From an uncultured bacterium (lineage in GTDB: Bacteria; Planctomycetota; UBA1135; GCA-002686595), in assembly GCA_913058555.1 (NCBI GenBank), contig CAJXRJ010000313.1:1-8342 (forward strand): a DNA stretch of 8,342 nucleotides, given 5' to 3'. Each line of letters begins with the position of its first letter. Position 1 is the first letter of the stretch. The position numbers and the translations under genes were made by a program. The notes below the pieces were generated by a model. That model did no database searches and was not told where the DNA came from. It saw nothing but the letters and a program-made list of their open reading frames with translations. This document shows, piece after piece, positions 1 to 6,102 of this stretch.

Positions 1-269
1 GGAGCCGGGGTCCCTAACGGGGCGCTGGGCTGGGGGCTCGTGGGCCGCGGGATCGTGGGTCTCGGAACCGACGGCCGAGGGGTCGTCGGCGTGGGCGACG
101 CGGGGGTCGACCCGGGGACGGTATCTCCCTGCGGCGGCGAGTTCGGTGTCGGAGGACCACCACCATCATCTCCACCCGAACTGGGCGGCGGAGGAGGCGG
201 TCAGCCCTGGGCGAAGGCTTCAGCGGTGGCGCTGAGAGCCAGAATCGTGGCGAGTGCGAGCTTCTTCAT
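1..269 (-). pseudogene. Secreted Pro/Ser/Thr-rich protein, broken by an in-frame TGA; 3' end outside window
   Basis: The reading frame starts at ATG 269-267 behind a good ribosome-binding site (AGAGGA, 5 nt spacer). It encodes a textbook Sec signal peptide of 22 residues: MKK, a hydrophobic Leu/Ala core, and an AFA-Q type cleavage site. The next codon is TGA (203-201). The same frame then stays open to the window edge for 66 codons and reads as a low-complexity linker: six prolines, a Gly/Asp patch, then Pro-Thr-Ser-rich sequence ending in tandem PRPTx-like units. The other two frames are either stopped early or Arg-rich, so this frame looks truly coding. TGA ends at least three other genes here, so recoding is unlikely. 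No in-frame ATG, GTG or TTG follows for reinitiation within the window. I infer a nonsense mutation or a base-call error in an exported, probably surface or extracellular protein. The main domain is not visible, so its function is unknown. Confidence 0.6.
21..80 (-). repeat. Four tandem pentapeptide-coding units (P-R/Q-P-S/T-x)
   Basis: On the minus strand, in the frame of the secreted protein, four consecutive 15-nt units encode PRPSV, PRPTI, PRPTS and PQPSA. They are degenerate at the DNA level but regular at the protein level. Such Pro-Thr/Ser repeats are typical of extended, often glycosylated linkers in exported proteins. The regularity supports this frame as coding despite the upstream TGA. 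Confidence 0.55.
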
Positions 270-274
270 GTGGG

Positions 275-280
275 TCCTCT
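275..280 (-). promoter_or_regulatory. Shine-Dalgarno of the secreted-protein gene
   Basis: AGAGGA on the minus strand lies 5 nt before the ATG at 269-267. It matters because it shows that the short signal-peptide frame is a real translation start, although a TGA follows 22 codons later. Most other starts in this window lack such a clear site. Confidence 0.6.
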
Positions 281-363
281 ATCCGGCCTAGAATCGGAAG
301 TCACAGGATGCGTGCCGGTGGACCCAGGCGCGGGTCCGCACGTTTTCAGGTGACGCAGCGCGG

Positions 364-380
364 TTGAGAGCAATTCTCAA
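364..380. promoter_or_regulatory. Inverted repeat TTGAGA-N5-TCTCAA, candidate operator
   Basis: A perfect 6+6 bp inverted repeat with a 5-nt spacer lies about 95 nt upstream of the secreted-protein start, in the gap after the radical SAM terminator. This is a plausible place for promoter or operator DNA. The core loosely resembles a Fur-type 7-1-7 box but does not match it well. No convincing -10/-35 pair was found around it. The role is a guess from position and symmetry only. The rest of 270-454 shows nothing I can name. Confidence 0.25.
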
Positions 381-454
381 GCCAGCGCCCCATGCCGCCC
401 TGGGGACCCGCAGGGAAGGGTGATCGCATTCCCTGGGAGCGGTTTCGCACAGCC

Positions 455-500
455 AAAACAAGCGCGGCCGCCTCCCCCTGGGGGGAAGCGGCCGCGCTTG
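455..500 (-). terminator. Intrinsic terminator of the radical SAM gene
   Basis: A perfect 13-bp stem (459-471 paired with 488-500) continues, after one mismatch, through a T-A pair into a C-run/G-run inner stem. Read on the minus strand the hairpin is followed by TTTT (458-455). It lies 46 nt past the stop codon of the radical SAM gene, the right place and polarity for Rho-independent termination. Each arm contains the octamer GCGGCCGC. There is no T-run on the plus side, so it should act on minus-strand transcripts. A smaller stem (CCGCGG at 516-521 and 529-534) lies between the stop codon and this hairpin. Confidence 0.8.
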
Positions 501-545
501 GCATCAGGTGAAATCCCGCGGAGGAAGCCCGCGGCCGTTCGCCGA

Positions 546-2207
546 TCAGTCCATGTGGGCGATCACACGCTCGTCGCCCATCTGGAGCTTGAGGGCCGTG
601 CGCTGGGCAGCCTTGTTGAACAGGGTCTGCCAGGCGCGCAGGGCGCCCTTGACGGATACGCGGCGCACGAAGTCGACGGTCGCCCAATACTTGGGCCCGC
701 GCAGGCCCTGGGCGTTCGCGTAGATCTTGGCTTGCTCAGAGACCATCCAGTCGCTGTGCAGCATGTAGATGACGAGGTAGACCTTCGACATCCACCTGCG
801 GCGGATCAGCGGTCCGACGAATCGCATCATCCACGGGTTGCGGATGATGATCGCGAAGAGCTTGTGGAGGTTCTCGATCTCGCGCTTGTGCTCGAACTCG
901 ATGGTCGCCGTGCGCTTGAAGTTGACAGGGAAGTCGTCGTACGCGGCGACCGCGTAGCCCATTTCCTTCGTCATGTCCTCGATGTCGAACATCGGGTACG
1001 GCTGCATGATCGAGACCAGGGGCTGGTCGACCTTGCACCGGATGTTCAGGCGGACGGTCTCGAGGTCATCCTCAAGGGACGCACCGGGGCCGCCCAACAT
1101 GTTCAGGGAGCCGAGGCGAATGCCGTGCTTCTTGATCCAGAAGGCGGCGTCCTCGAGCTGTTGGATCGTGGTGTTCTTCCGGAAGATGGCGTTGCGGATG
1201 TAGTCGTTCGCCGCCTCGAAGGCGATGCGCGCATATACACAGCCGGCGCTGGCGAGCTTTTCAATGTGGTGCTCGCGCGTCATGTTCGCCATCAAGATGA
1301 CGTCGAACGGAACGCCGATCTCCTTCGGATAGCGCTCGCAGAACTCGTCGAGCCACTTGCCGGAGAGGTTGAAGATGTCGTCCACGAAGTGGATGAACTT
1401 CAGGTTGTACTTCTCCTTGACCTGCTTGATCTCCGCGAGGACGTGGTCCACCGAGCGCTTGCGCACGTACTTCGCGTTCGTCGTTCCGACGATCTTCTTC
1501 TTGAGCGCGTGGTGGAAGCAGAACGAGCAGTTCATCGGGCAGCCGCGCTGGGTCACGAAGACCTTGCGATCGCTGTCCCGATAGATCGAACCGGCGTCGT
1601 AGATGATCTCGCGATCGGGGAACCCGAGGGAGTCGAGGTCGGGGATCGGCGGACGCTGGGTGTTCTTGTTGATCTCGCCCGTCTTGGGGTCGCGCAACCA
1701 CATGTTCTGGACGAACTGGTAGTCCTCGCCGGCCGCCAAATGGTTGAGCAGCTCCACGATGGCGACCTCGCCTTCCCCGCGGCAGATCGCGTCGATGTGG
1801 TCGTTCAGCTCGATGATCTCGGGCGAGAACGTGGGGTGCGGACCGCCAAAGAGGATGAACGTATCCGGGTACTCTTTGCGGATGCGCTTCGCGACATCGA
1901 TGCTGTAGAGGTGCATCCCGGTGGTGACCGAGAAACAAACAACGTCGGGGGCGTACTCGCCGATCTTCTCGACCCAGTCCTTGTCCGGAAGGAAGAGCGC
2001 CTTCGTCTGGTGTCCAGCGTCCTTGATGGAGCGGCTGAGCCACATGATTCCGAGCATCTCCTGGGGGAGATAGTCGTTCACGAAGAGGACCTTGAGCGAG
2101 CGCGCGGGTGGGCTCGGGTCGATGGCCGTAGCGGTCTCTGTGACGGTCATGGGAAGCGTGTCGAGTTCTCGAATGGGAACGGCTTGTTCCAGCGGGAGGA
2201 GCTGCAC
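546..2207 (-). CDS. B12-binding-domain radical SAM protein
   Basis: This is a 553-residue cytoplasmic enzyme of the cobalamin-binding radical SAM class (BchE/HpnJ/HpnR/Grs-like architecture). Residues about 38-165 form a Rossmann-type B12-binding domain ending in GGPHPTFSPE at 121-130. It lacks the DxHxxG motif, so a His-off cobalamin mode is likely. The radical SAM core follows, with the 4Fe-4S cysteines C223, C227 and C230 in GCPMNCSFCF. Further conserved elements are FVDDIF near 275 and LGGPG near 371. The C-terminal 120 residues are rich in hydrophobic and basic stretches and may sit on the membrane. Family members methylate, cyclise or couple unactivated carbons in lipids and natural products; the substrate here cannot be read from sequence. 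The start is uncertain: the first candidate is GTG at 2207 without a clear Shine-Dalgarno, and an ATG at 2150 would remove 19 non-conserved residues. The gene ends in TGA before a strong terminator. Confidence 0.93.
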   Translation of the reverse strand: MQLLPLEQAVPIRELDTLPMTVTETATAIDPSPPARSLKVLFVNDYLPQEMLGIMWLSRSIKDAGHQTKALFLPDKDWVEKIGEYAPDVVCFSVTTGMHLYSIDVAKRIRKEYPDTFILFGGPHPTFSPEIIELNDHIDAICRGEGEVAIVELLNHLAAGEDYQFVQNMWLRDPKTGEINKNTQRPPIPDLDSLGFPDREIIYDAGSIYRDSDRKVFVTQRGCPMNCSFCFHHALKKKIVGTTNAKYVRKRSVDHVLAEIKQVKEKYNLKFIHFVDDIFNLSGKWLDEFCERYPKEIGVPFDVILMANMTREHHIEKLASAGCVYARIAFEAANDYIRNAIFRKNTTIQQLEDAAFWIKKHGIRLGSLNMLGGPGASLEDDLETVRLNIRCKVDQPLVSIMQPYPMFDIEDMTKEMGYAVAAYDDFPVNFKRTATIEFEHKREIENLHKLFAIIIRNPWMMRFVGPLIRRRWMSKVYLVIYMLHSDWMVSEQAKIYANAQGLRGPKYWATVDFVRRVSVKGALRAWQTLFNKAAQRTALKLQMGDERVIAHMD

Positions 2208-2364
2208 CTCTAGCGTCGCTGCGCGTCGCGGGGAGAGAATGACTCCGGCTCTATTTTATCGGCATATGACGCCCGCGGGCGGGAAGGCCGGATCAATCGC
2301 TTTTCATTGGCGTCCCGGAAGCGCCTCGAACACGCCCCAGAACTCTCTTTATGAGAGCCCTGGA

Positions 2365-3534
2365 TCACTCGGACCCGTCTCGGGCGTTCTCTCGGAGGAT
2401 TACCTCGACCCGCGAGAAGGTCAGATCCCGGTCGAATCGGCCGGCACGTTCGAAGCTGGCCTGAACGAATTGTTGGGCCAGTTCCGGGTTGTCGAGGATG
2501 CGACGAAGCGCCACCTCGGCCGTTTTTGGGTCGTCTGGGTCCACAAGGAGCCCGTTGACTCCGTCCTCCACGACCTCGGGATTGCCGCACACGCCGCTGG
2601 CGACCATGGGGGTGCCCAGGGCTTGGACCTCTAGCAGCGTGTGGGAAAGCCCCTCGTACTCGCTGTTCAAGATGAACACGTCGGAGGCGCGGATGTGCAG
2701 GGGGATCTGAGCGTGGGGCACATTGCCGAGGAAGTGAACGCGGGCTTCGACTCCAAGCTCCTGGGCGAGGGCCCGCCATGGCTCGAGCTGGTCGCCATCC
2801 CCTGCCACGAGCAAATGCACGTCGTCCGGCAGCATCGCGATCGCGCGAATGATCCCATCGACCCTCTTCCAGCCCATCAAGCGGCAAGCGGTCATGGCGT
2901 AGCGCAGCCCAGGATCCAGCCCGAGGCGCACCCGGGCTTCGTCCCTATTCTCGGGCACATCGGAAGCCTCGGGCCCGTGGTACGCGTTGAGCACCGTGAC
3001 CGCCTTGTTCGGCGACACGCCGTAGCTATCAGTCAGGATCCCACGCAGGAAATCCGAGCAGCAGATGATCCTGCCGCACATCCCCCACCAGCGCCGCTGC
3101 AGGAAACGGGCCAACCCGACCTTGAAGCCGTAGCCCTTGCCTTGGAACTGGGTGATCGTATCGCCCTTGCACCAGCCCTTGCGGTGCGAAATCTCCCAGG
3201 CTCCGTCCACCATGATGCGGATCACGACCTTCCTGAAACGCAGTCGGGCCGCGATCACATGGAGCAGCGCGAGGTGTTCTTGGACGTAGACAACGTCGGC
3301 CCACCCAGCGGTGCGGAGCACGCGCCAAAAGGCCTTGAGGTAGCGGGTCGGCAACGAACCGCTATGGATCGTCTCGACCGAAAAGGGGTAACCCGCCGGC
3401 GCCGGGTCCGAGCAAAACGCCAGAACCCGAACCTCGTGACCACGCTCCACAAGGAAGCGGCCAAGGCTCGGGACGTAGGTCGCGGGCCCCCCCAGATCTG
3501 GGGGAAACACCGGTGTGGTAATCAGAACTCGGAT
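2365..3534 (-). CDS. GT4-family glycosyltransferase with an apparent ATC start
   Basis: A GT-B fold retaining glycosyltransferase of 389 residues, about the normal family length. It would transfer a sugar from a nucleotide donor to a lipid or glycan acceptor in the cytoplasm. The N-terminal strand and Gly loop read RVLITTPVFPPDLGGPAT. The donor domain carries GDGDQLE near residue 240 and the EX7E signature EGLSHTLLE in the segment SEYEGLSHTLLEVQALGTP. The first conventional start in frame is GTG at 3510, but it removes the first beta strand and part of the FPPDxGG loop. The frame continues upstream, and AGGAG followed by 6 nt leads to ATC (3534-3532), giving a perfect family N-terminus if read as Met. 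No ATG, GTG or TTG lies in frame between GTG 3510 and the stop at 3633-3631. A mutated start, a rare ATC start or an indel are the options. It lies 157 nt upstream of the radical SAM gene on the same strand and may be co-transcribed with it. Confidence 0.9.
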   Translation of the reverse strand: MRVLITTPVFPPDLGGPATYVPSLGRFLVERGHEVRVLAFCSDPAPAGYPFSVETIHSGSLPTRYLKAFWRVLRTAGWADVVYVQEHLALLHVIAARLRFRKVVIRIMVDGAWEISHRKGWCKGDTITQFQGKGYGFKVGLARFLQRRWWGMCGRIICCSDFLRGILTDSYGVSPNKAVTVLNAYHGPEASDVPENRDEARVRLGLDPGLRYAMTACRLMGWKRVDGIIRAIAMLPDDVHLLVAGDGDQLEPWRALAQELGVEARVHFLGNVPHAQIPLHIRASDVFILNSEYEGLSHTLLEVQALGTPMVASGVCGNPEVVEDGVNGLLVDPDDPKTAEVALRRILDNPELAQQFVQASFERAGRFDRDLTFSRVEVILRENARDGSE

Positions 3535-3587
3535 AGCGGGCTCCTGGGAGATCTTTGAGGAGGTCGGCCGTTCAGATCGTTGTCCAT
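3522..3587 (-). other. Possible 21-codon upstream frame overlapping the glycosyltransferase start
   Basis: ATG at 3587-3585 has its own GAGG site (3597-3594, 6-nt spacer). It opens a frame of 21 codons ending in TGA at 3524-3522, 11 nt inside the glycosyltransferase. The frame differs from that of the enzyme by one base. It could be a leader peptide coupled to the enzyme. It could equally be the true N-terminus of the enzyme, displaced by a one-base indel. The encoded residues (MDND, then Pro/Arg/Ser-rich) look like a disordered N-terminal tail. Nothing else identifies it. Confidence 0.25.
3535..3546 (-). promoter_or_regulatory. Shine-Dalgarno pointing to the ATC codon of the glycosyltransferase
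   Basis: On the minus strand CAGGAG (3546-3541) is followed by a 6-nt spacer and then ATC at 3534-3532. Spacing and sequence are optimal for a start at this codon, which decides the start of the glycosyltransferase. The alternative GTG at 3510 has no comparable site. Confidence 0.6.
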
Positions 3588-3698
3588 CGGATGCCTCGCT
3601 AGGGGCGCAGATCGACGAATAGCGGGCTACTCAAAGTGTCTGCGCAACGCCGCGAAGCGTTCGAGGGGCAATTCTCTGGATCGCCAATTTCGTCGGTC

Positions 3699-3711
3699 GA
3701 CTTCCTAAGTC
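3699..3711. repeat. Small inverted repeat in the receiver-glycosyltransferase gap
   Basis: GACTT-CCT-AAGTC is a perfect 5-bp stem with a 3-nt loop, lying 55 nt past the receiver stop codon. It has no T-run, so it is weak as a terminator. The rest of the gap (3598-3765) shows no gene or clear promoter. A small 5-bp stem (AACGC/GCGTT, around 3645-3660) is also present. Confidence 0.25.
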
Positions 3712-3765
3712 AGCCTGGAAAGCTATCCGGTTCGGGTCCACTCCACCGCACGTTATCGGTTTGCG

Positions 3766-4233
3766 TCAGGCTTCGAGAAGCCACGAACCGGAAGCGGCGG
3801 CCATGGCGTCGCCGCCGATGGCGAGGGGGATAGCCTCCTCCACGTCGAACAGGTCGAGCGCGGCGCTGCGGTCCAAGCACGCGGTGATGGCGGCGATGAG
3901 CTCCTCCGTCTTCGGCGGCTTTTCAAACCACTGCCGGACGCCCTTCACGAGCAGGCGCATGAGCTCCGTACGGGAGCGCGGCGCCGAGATCACGAGAATC
4001 GGAACGGCTGCAAGTGCGTCGAGGCCGCGGATGACCTCAATGAGCTGCTCGCCCCACGTGCCGGGAAGGTCGATATCCGTGATGATGAGATCGACGTCGG
4101 GGTTAGCGGATGCGCAATCCAGCACGGCGATGCCGTCTGCGCAGATGATGGGTGTGTGGCCGAGAGACAACACGAGGTCGGCGTAAAACGACTGCGTGTT
4201 GGGGTCTTGGTCGGCGATCAGGACCTTTTGCAT
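3766..4233 (-). CDS. Single-domain response regulator (receiver protein)
   Basis: A 155-residue CheY-like receiver with no output domain. After MQKVLIADQD come the phosphoacceptor D53 in LIITDIDLPG, the switch Ser S83 in LVISAP, and the conserved Lys K105 in FEKPP, all in the expected order and spacing. The acidic pocket is slightly unusual: the normal Asp pair reads D8-Q9-D10. The last 35 residues form a short Ala/acidic tail with no recognised domain. It probably relays phosphoryl groups between a histidine kinase and a target protein in the cytoplasm. ATG 4233 was chosen because it places the first beta strand right at the N-terminus. The frame is open upstream to 4854 but that extension is Pro/Arg/Gly-rich and not conserved-looking. 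No clear Shine-Dalgarno is present. It is transcribed towards the glycosyltransferase, 231 nt away, and no partner kinase is adjacent. Confidence 0.9.
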   Translation of the reverse strand: MQKVLIADQDPNTQSFYADLVLSLGHTPIICADGIAVLDCASANPDVDLIITDIDLPGTWGEQLIEVIRGLDALAAVPILVISAPRSRTELMRLLVKGVRQWFEKPPKTEELIAAITACLDRSAALDLFDVEEAIPLAIGGDAMAAASGSWLLEA

Positions 4234-4377
4234 AGAAACTAGTGCGAGCTGTGTGGGACTCGCTGCCCTCCACCCCCTCTTTCGGCACGGGACGGCCCCC
4301 CACCTGGATAGGAACTCGCTTTCCGACCCATCCCCTGCGGGATAACACCAAATGAGGACAAGAACGCCCCAGTGGGA

Positions 4378-4438
4378 GGAATCCGGGGCCCGTTTGGCCC
4401 CAATACGGGAAGCCCGGGCCCCCCGAGGGGTAGATTCC
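4378..4438 (+). repeat. Nested GC-rich inverted repeats in the leader of the HAD gene
   Basis: Just upstream of the HAD start, GGAATC (4378-4383) faces GATTCC (4433-4438). Inside lie a 6-bp hairpin GGGGCC-CGTTT-GGCCCC (4385-4401), a second GGCCCC copy (4417-4422) able to pair with the same GGGGCC, and CCCC-GA-GGGG. The alternatives exclude each other, so the leader RNA could switch folds. The GAGGGG run at 4425-4430, the only purine-rich stretch before the ATG, is about 16 nt away and could be masked. No aptamer family is recognised. The rest of the 4234-4446 gap shows no convincing promoter. Confidence 0.35.
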
Positions 4439-4446
4439 CCGCTCCC

Positions 4447-5325
4447 ATGCGAATCCTCTCTGACTTCGACGGTGTCTGGACCGACCAAGCGGGCGAAGCC
4501 CAGGCGATCCAAAGGGCCTTTGCCCGGGACGCCGCGCCTCTGGTGGGGCTTTCTGGGGACGAGGCCTTCGAGCAGTTCCTTTCGTTCTATCGTGCGACGC
4601 TGGCCCAGCCCGCCGAGAACGGGTGGTGGCCACGGGGGCACTTGACCGCGTTCGTGGACGAGGACGAGCTGCTCGCGACGGGCGCCGTGGCCCACTGGCT
4701 CGACCGGGGCGAGGTGGGCGACCCTGGGGCCCTCGGGGATGCACCGGACCGTTGGCGGCAAGGGATCCGACGCGGCGGCTTCGAGAACGTCGAGGCCCTC
4801 GCCAATCAGTCGTTCGGACCGGCCATGCGCAAGTACCTCGAGTCCGGCGCCCACGGGCTCGTCCCCGAAGCTCGGGAAGTCGTCGATGAACTCCGGCGGC
4901 AGGGCCGAGACCTCGTCGTCGTTTCCAACTCGCCCACCCCCAAGCTCGCTGCGATGTTCGCGGCCATCGGAGTTCAGGAAGAGGGCGGCGTGCGATTCGT
5001 CGGCGATGCGCGCAAATGGTGGATCGAAGACCCTGGCCCCACGATGTCAGTAGCTGGCCGCATTGTTCACCTGGACCGTCCCCTCTACCGCGAGATCCTC
5101 CTCGCGGAGGAGCCCAGCCTCGTCATCGGCGACGTCGCATCCCTCGACCTGTCCATGGGTTCTGCACTCAGGGCACGTGGGGAACTGTCCGCCGACATGA
5201 GGCTGCTCTTGCGGTGCCCCGGGGAGGCACCAGCATGGGCCCGCGAACAAACGGAGCATGGGCCGGAGGAACGCCTCATCGACGCCATCGTGCCGTCCAT
5301 TCGTGCGCTCCTGGAAATCGCCTAG
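4447..5325 (+). CDS. HAD-superfamily hydrolase
   Basis: A 292-residue soluble protein with the haloacid dehalogenase phosphatase signature. Motif I is at the extreme N-terminus, MRILSDFDGVWTD, with nucleophile D6 and acid D8. Motif II is VVVSNSP with S160. Motif IV is VIGDVASLD with D229 and D234. K190 in DARKWW is a candidate motif III residue. The roughly 140 residues between motifs I and II fit a large C1-type helical cap, which usually implies small-molecule phosphate substrates. The substrate is not identifiable. ATG 4447 was chosen over an open upstream extension because it puts motif I at the normal distance from the start and because the extension is Gly/Pro-rich leader DNA. There is no good Shine-Dalgarno. 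It is divergent from the receiver gene and convergent with the hydroxylase gene, sharing a 3-bp stop overlap with it. Confidence 0.88.
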   Translation: MRILSDFDGVWTDQAGEAQAIQRAFARDAAPLVGLSGDEAFEQFLSFYRATLAQPAENGWWPRGHLTAFVDEDELLATGAVAHWLDRGEVGDPGALGDAPDRWRQGIRRGGFENVEALANQSFGPAMRKYLESGAHGLVPEAREVVDELRRQGRDLVVVSNSPTPKLAAMFAAIGVQEEGGVRFVGDARKWWIEDPGPTMSVAGRIVHLDRPLYREILLAEEPSLVIGDVASLDLSMGSALRARGELSADMRLLLRCPGEAPAWAREQTEHGPEERLIDAIVPSIRALLEIA

Positions 5326-6074
5326 CCAGCGTCTGGCTCGACCCCGAGCCGCATGCCGACCTGCCCTTCGCGGGGTTCCGATCGGAACGTCCGGAAGAGG
5401 CGATCCCAAACCGGGGTGATGGTGCCGAAGTTGCGATTCGACTCCTCCACAAGGACCGAGTGATGGATGCGATGCAGGTCGGGGGTCACGAAAACCCGGC
5501 GAGTGCGGGCCTCGAGCGATGGGGGGAGCCCGGTGTTCGAGTGGATCGCGATGGAAGCGCAGACGAGGGCGGCCTCGTACAAAAGAACGGCCGCCGCAGG
5601 CAGGCCGAGGGCCGCCACCACCGCGAGCTTCCACCCCATGGAGAGCAGGATCTCAAGCGGGTGGAACCGCACGCCCGACGACACGTCTAAGTCGACGTCA
5701 CTGTGGTGCAACCGATGGAGGGCCCACAGCCAGGGGATCCGGTGGAACGCCACGTGCTGTGCGTAGATGGCGAGGTCGAGGCCTGCGAGGCCCGCAGCCC
5801 AACGAAGCGCGTCGGGCGCCCCTTGAAGAAGGCCGAGGCCTTTGGATTCCGCCCAGAGGGCCGCCCCAATGGCGCCCGCGGGAACCGCGAGGCGGGTCAA
5901 GAGCGCGCCAGCGAGCATCAGGCCGTAGTTGAGCGGGAGGCGCCGCAGGGCAGGTCGCGAGCGCGCGCGGCGGGGACGGCGGAGCTCGGCCACCGTGAAG
6001 AGGGCCACGAAAAAGAGGAACGCCGCAAGCCGCAGGGGCGCGGCGTGCTCAAGGACCCAGGTACCGATGGGCAT
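5322..6074 (-). CDS. Sterol desaturase / fatty acid hydroxylase family membrane protein
   Basis: A 250-residue integral membrane protein of the di-iron FA hydroxylase superfamily, which uses O2 to hydroxylate or desaturate lipids such as fatty acyl chains, sterols or carotenoids. The His clusters are in the usual order: HxxxH at 107-111 (QHVAFH), HxxHH at 120-124 (HRLHH), single His at 138 (RFHPLE) and 178 (AIHSN), and HxxHH at 201-205 (HRIHH). Hydrophobic segments lie near residues 12-29, 50-72, 92-106 and 145-175. The C-terminal NFGTITPVWDRLFRTF is also typical. The substrate is not predictable. It lies 66 nt downstream of purF on the same strand, with a hairpin between. The start ATG at 6074 has no clear Shine-Dalgarno. 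The stop TAG overlaps that of the HAD gene, so the two transcripts converge with no gap. Confidence 0.92.
   Translation of the reverse strand: MPIGTWVLEHAAPLRLAAFLFFVALFTVAELRRPRRARSRPALRRLPLNYGLMLAGALLTRLAVPAGAIGAALWAESKGLGLLQGAPDALRWAAGLAGLDLAIYAQHVAFHRIPWLWALHRLHHSDVDLDVSSGVRFHPLEILLSMGWKLAVVAALGLPAAAVLLYEAALVCASIAIHSNTGLPPSLEARTRRVFVTPDLHRIHHSVLVEESNRNFGTITPVWDRLFRTFRSEPREGQVGMRLGVEPDAG
5324..5338. repeat. Hairpin at the convergent stop codons
   Basis: AGCCAG-CGT-CTGGCT forms a perfect 6-bp stem with a 3-nt loop, starting inside the HAD stop codon and lying within the last codons of the hydroxylase gene. No T-run follows on either strand. It is the only symmetric element at this gene junction and might help end both transcripts, but the stem is short. 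Confidence 0.25.
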
Positions 6075-6102
6075 GGCTGAGGGATAGGGTCAGAACGGAC
6101 GA

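Noticed and set aside
201..203. Selenocysteine or reassigned TGA
   Set aside because: TGA ends at least the radical SAM, glycosyltransferase and purF genes, so it is not reassigned. No catalytic context or clear SECIS-like hairpin is seen, and a residue just after a signal peptide is an unlikely selenocysteine site.
40..291. Plus-strand 83-codon Gly-rich frame
   Set aside because: It is the complement of the Pro-rich secreted-protein frame and covers its signal peptide. The minus strand has the Shine-Dalgarno and a signal peptide; the plus strand has neither.
459..500. Inverted repeat as an attachment site or insertion sequence end
   Set aside because: There is no transposase, integrase or target duplication nearby. 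Place, stem and minus-strand T-run fit an intrinsic terminator.
420..2213. Long plus-strand open frame of 597 codons
   Set aside because: It lies antisense to the radical SAM gene and comes from its GC-rich third positions. Its protein is a monotonous Asp/Val/Leu/Arg mix with no motif, while the minus strand has clear catalytic motifs.
2641..3558. Plus-strand open frame antisense to the glycosyltransferase
   Set aside because: It is a shadow of the minus-strand GT4 gene, with no domain, membrane segment or start signal.
3636..3833. Small plus-strand frame of 65 codons
   Set aside because: It overlaps the receiver gene end, ends in an Arg/Trp-rich tail, and lacks a ribosome-binding site or any motif.
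4234..4854. N-terminal extension of the receiver protein to 362 residues
   Set aside because: The extension is Arg/Gly/Pro-rich and antisense to the HAD gene and its leader. The receiver fold begins right at the ATG at 4233.
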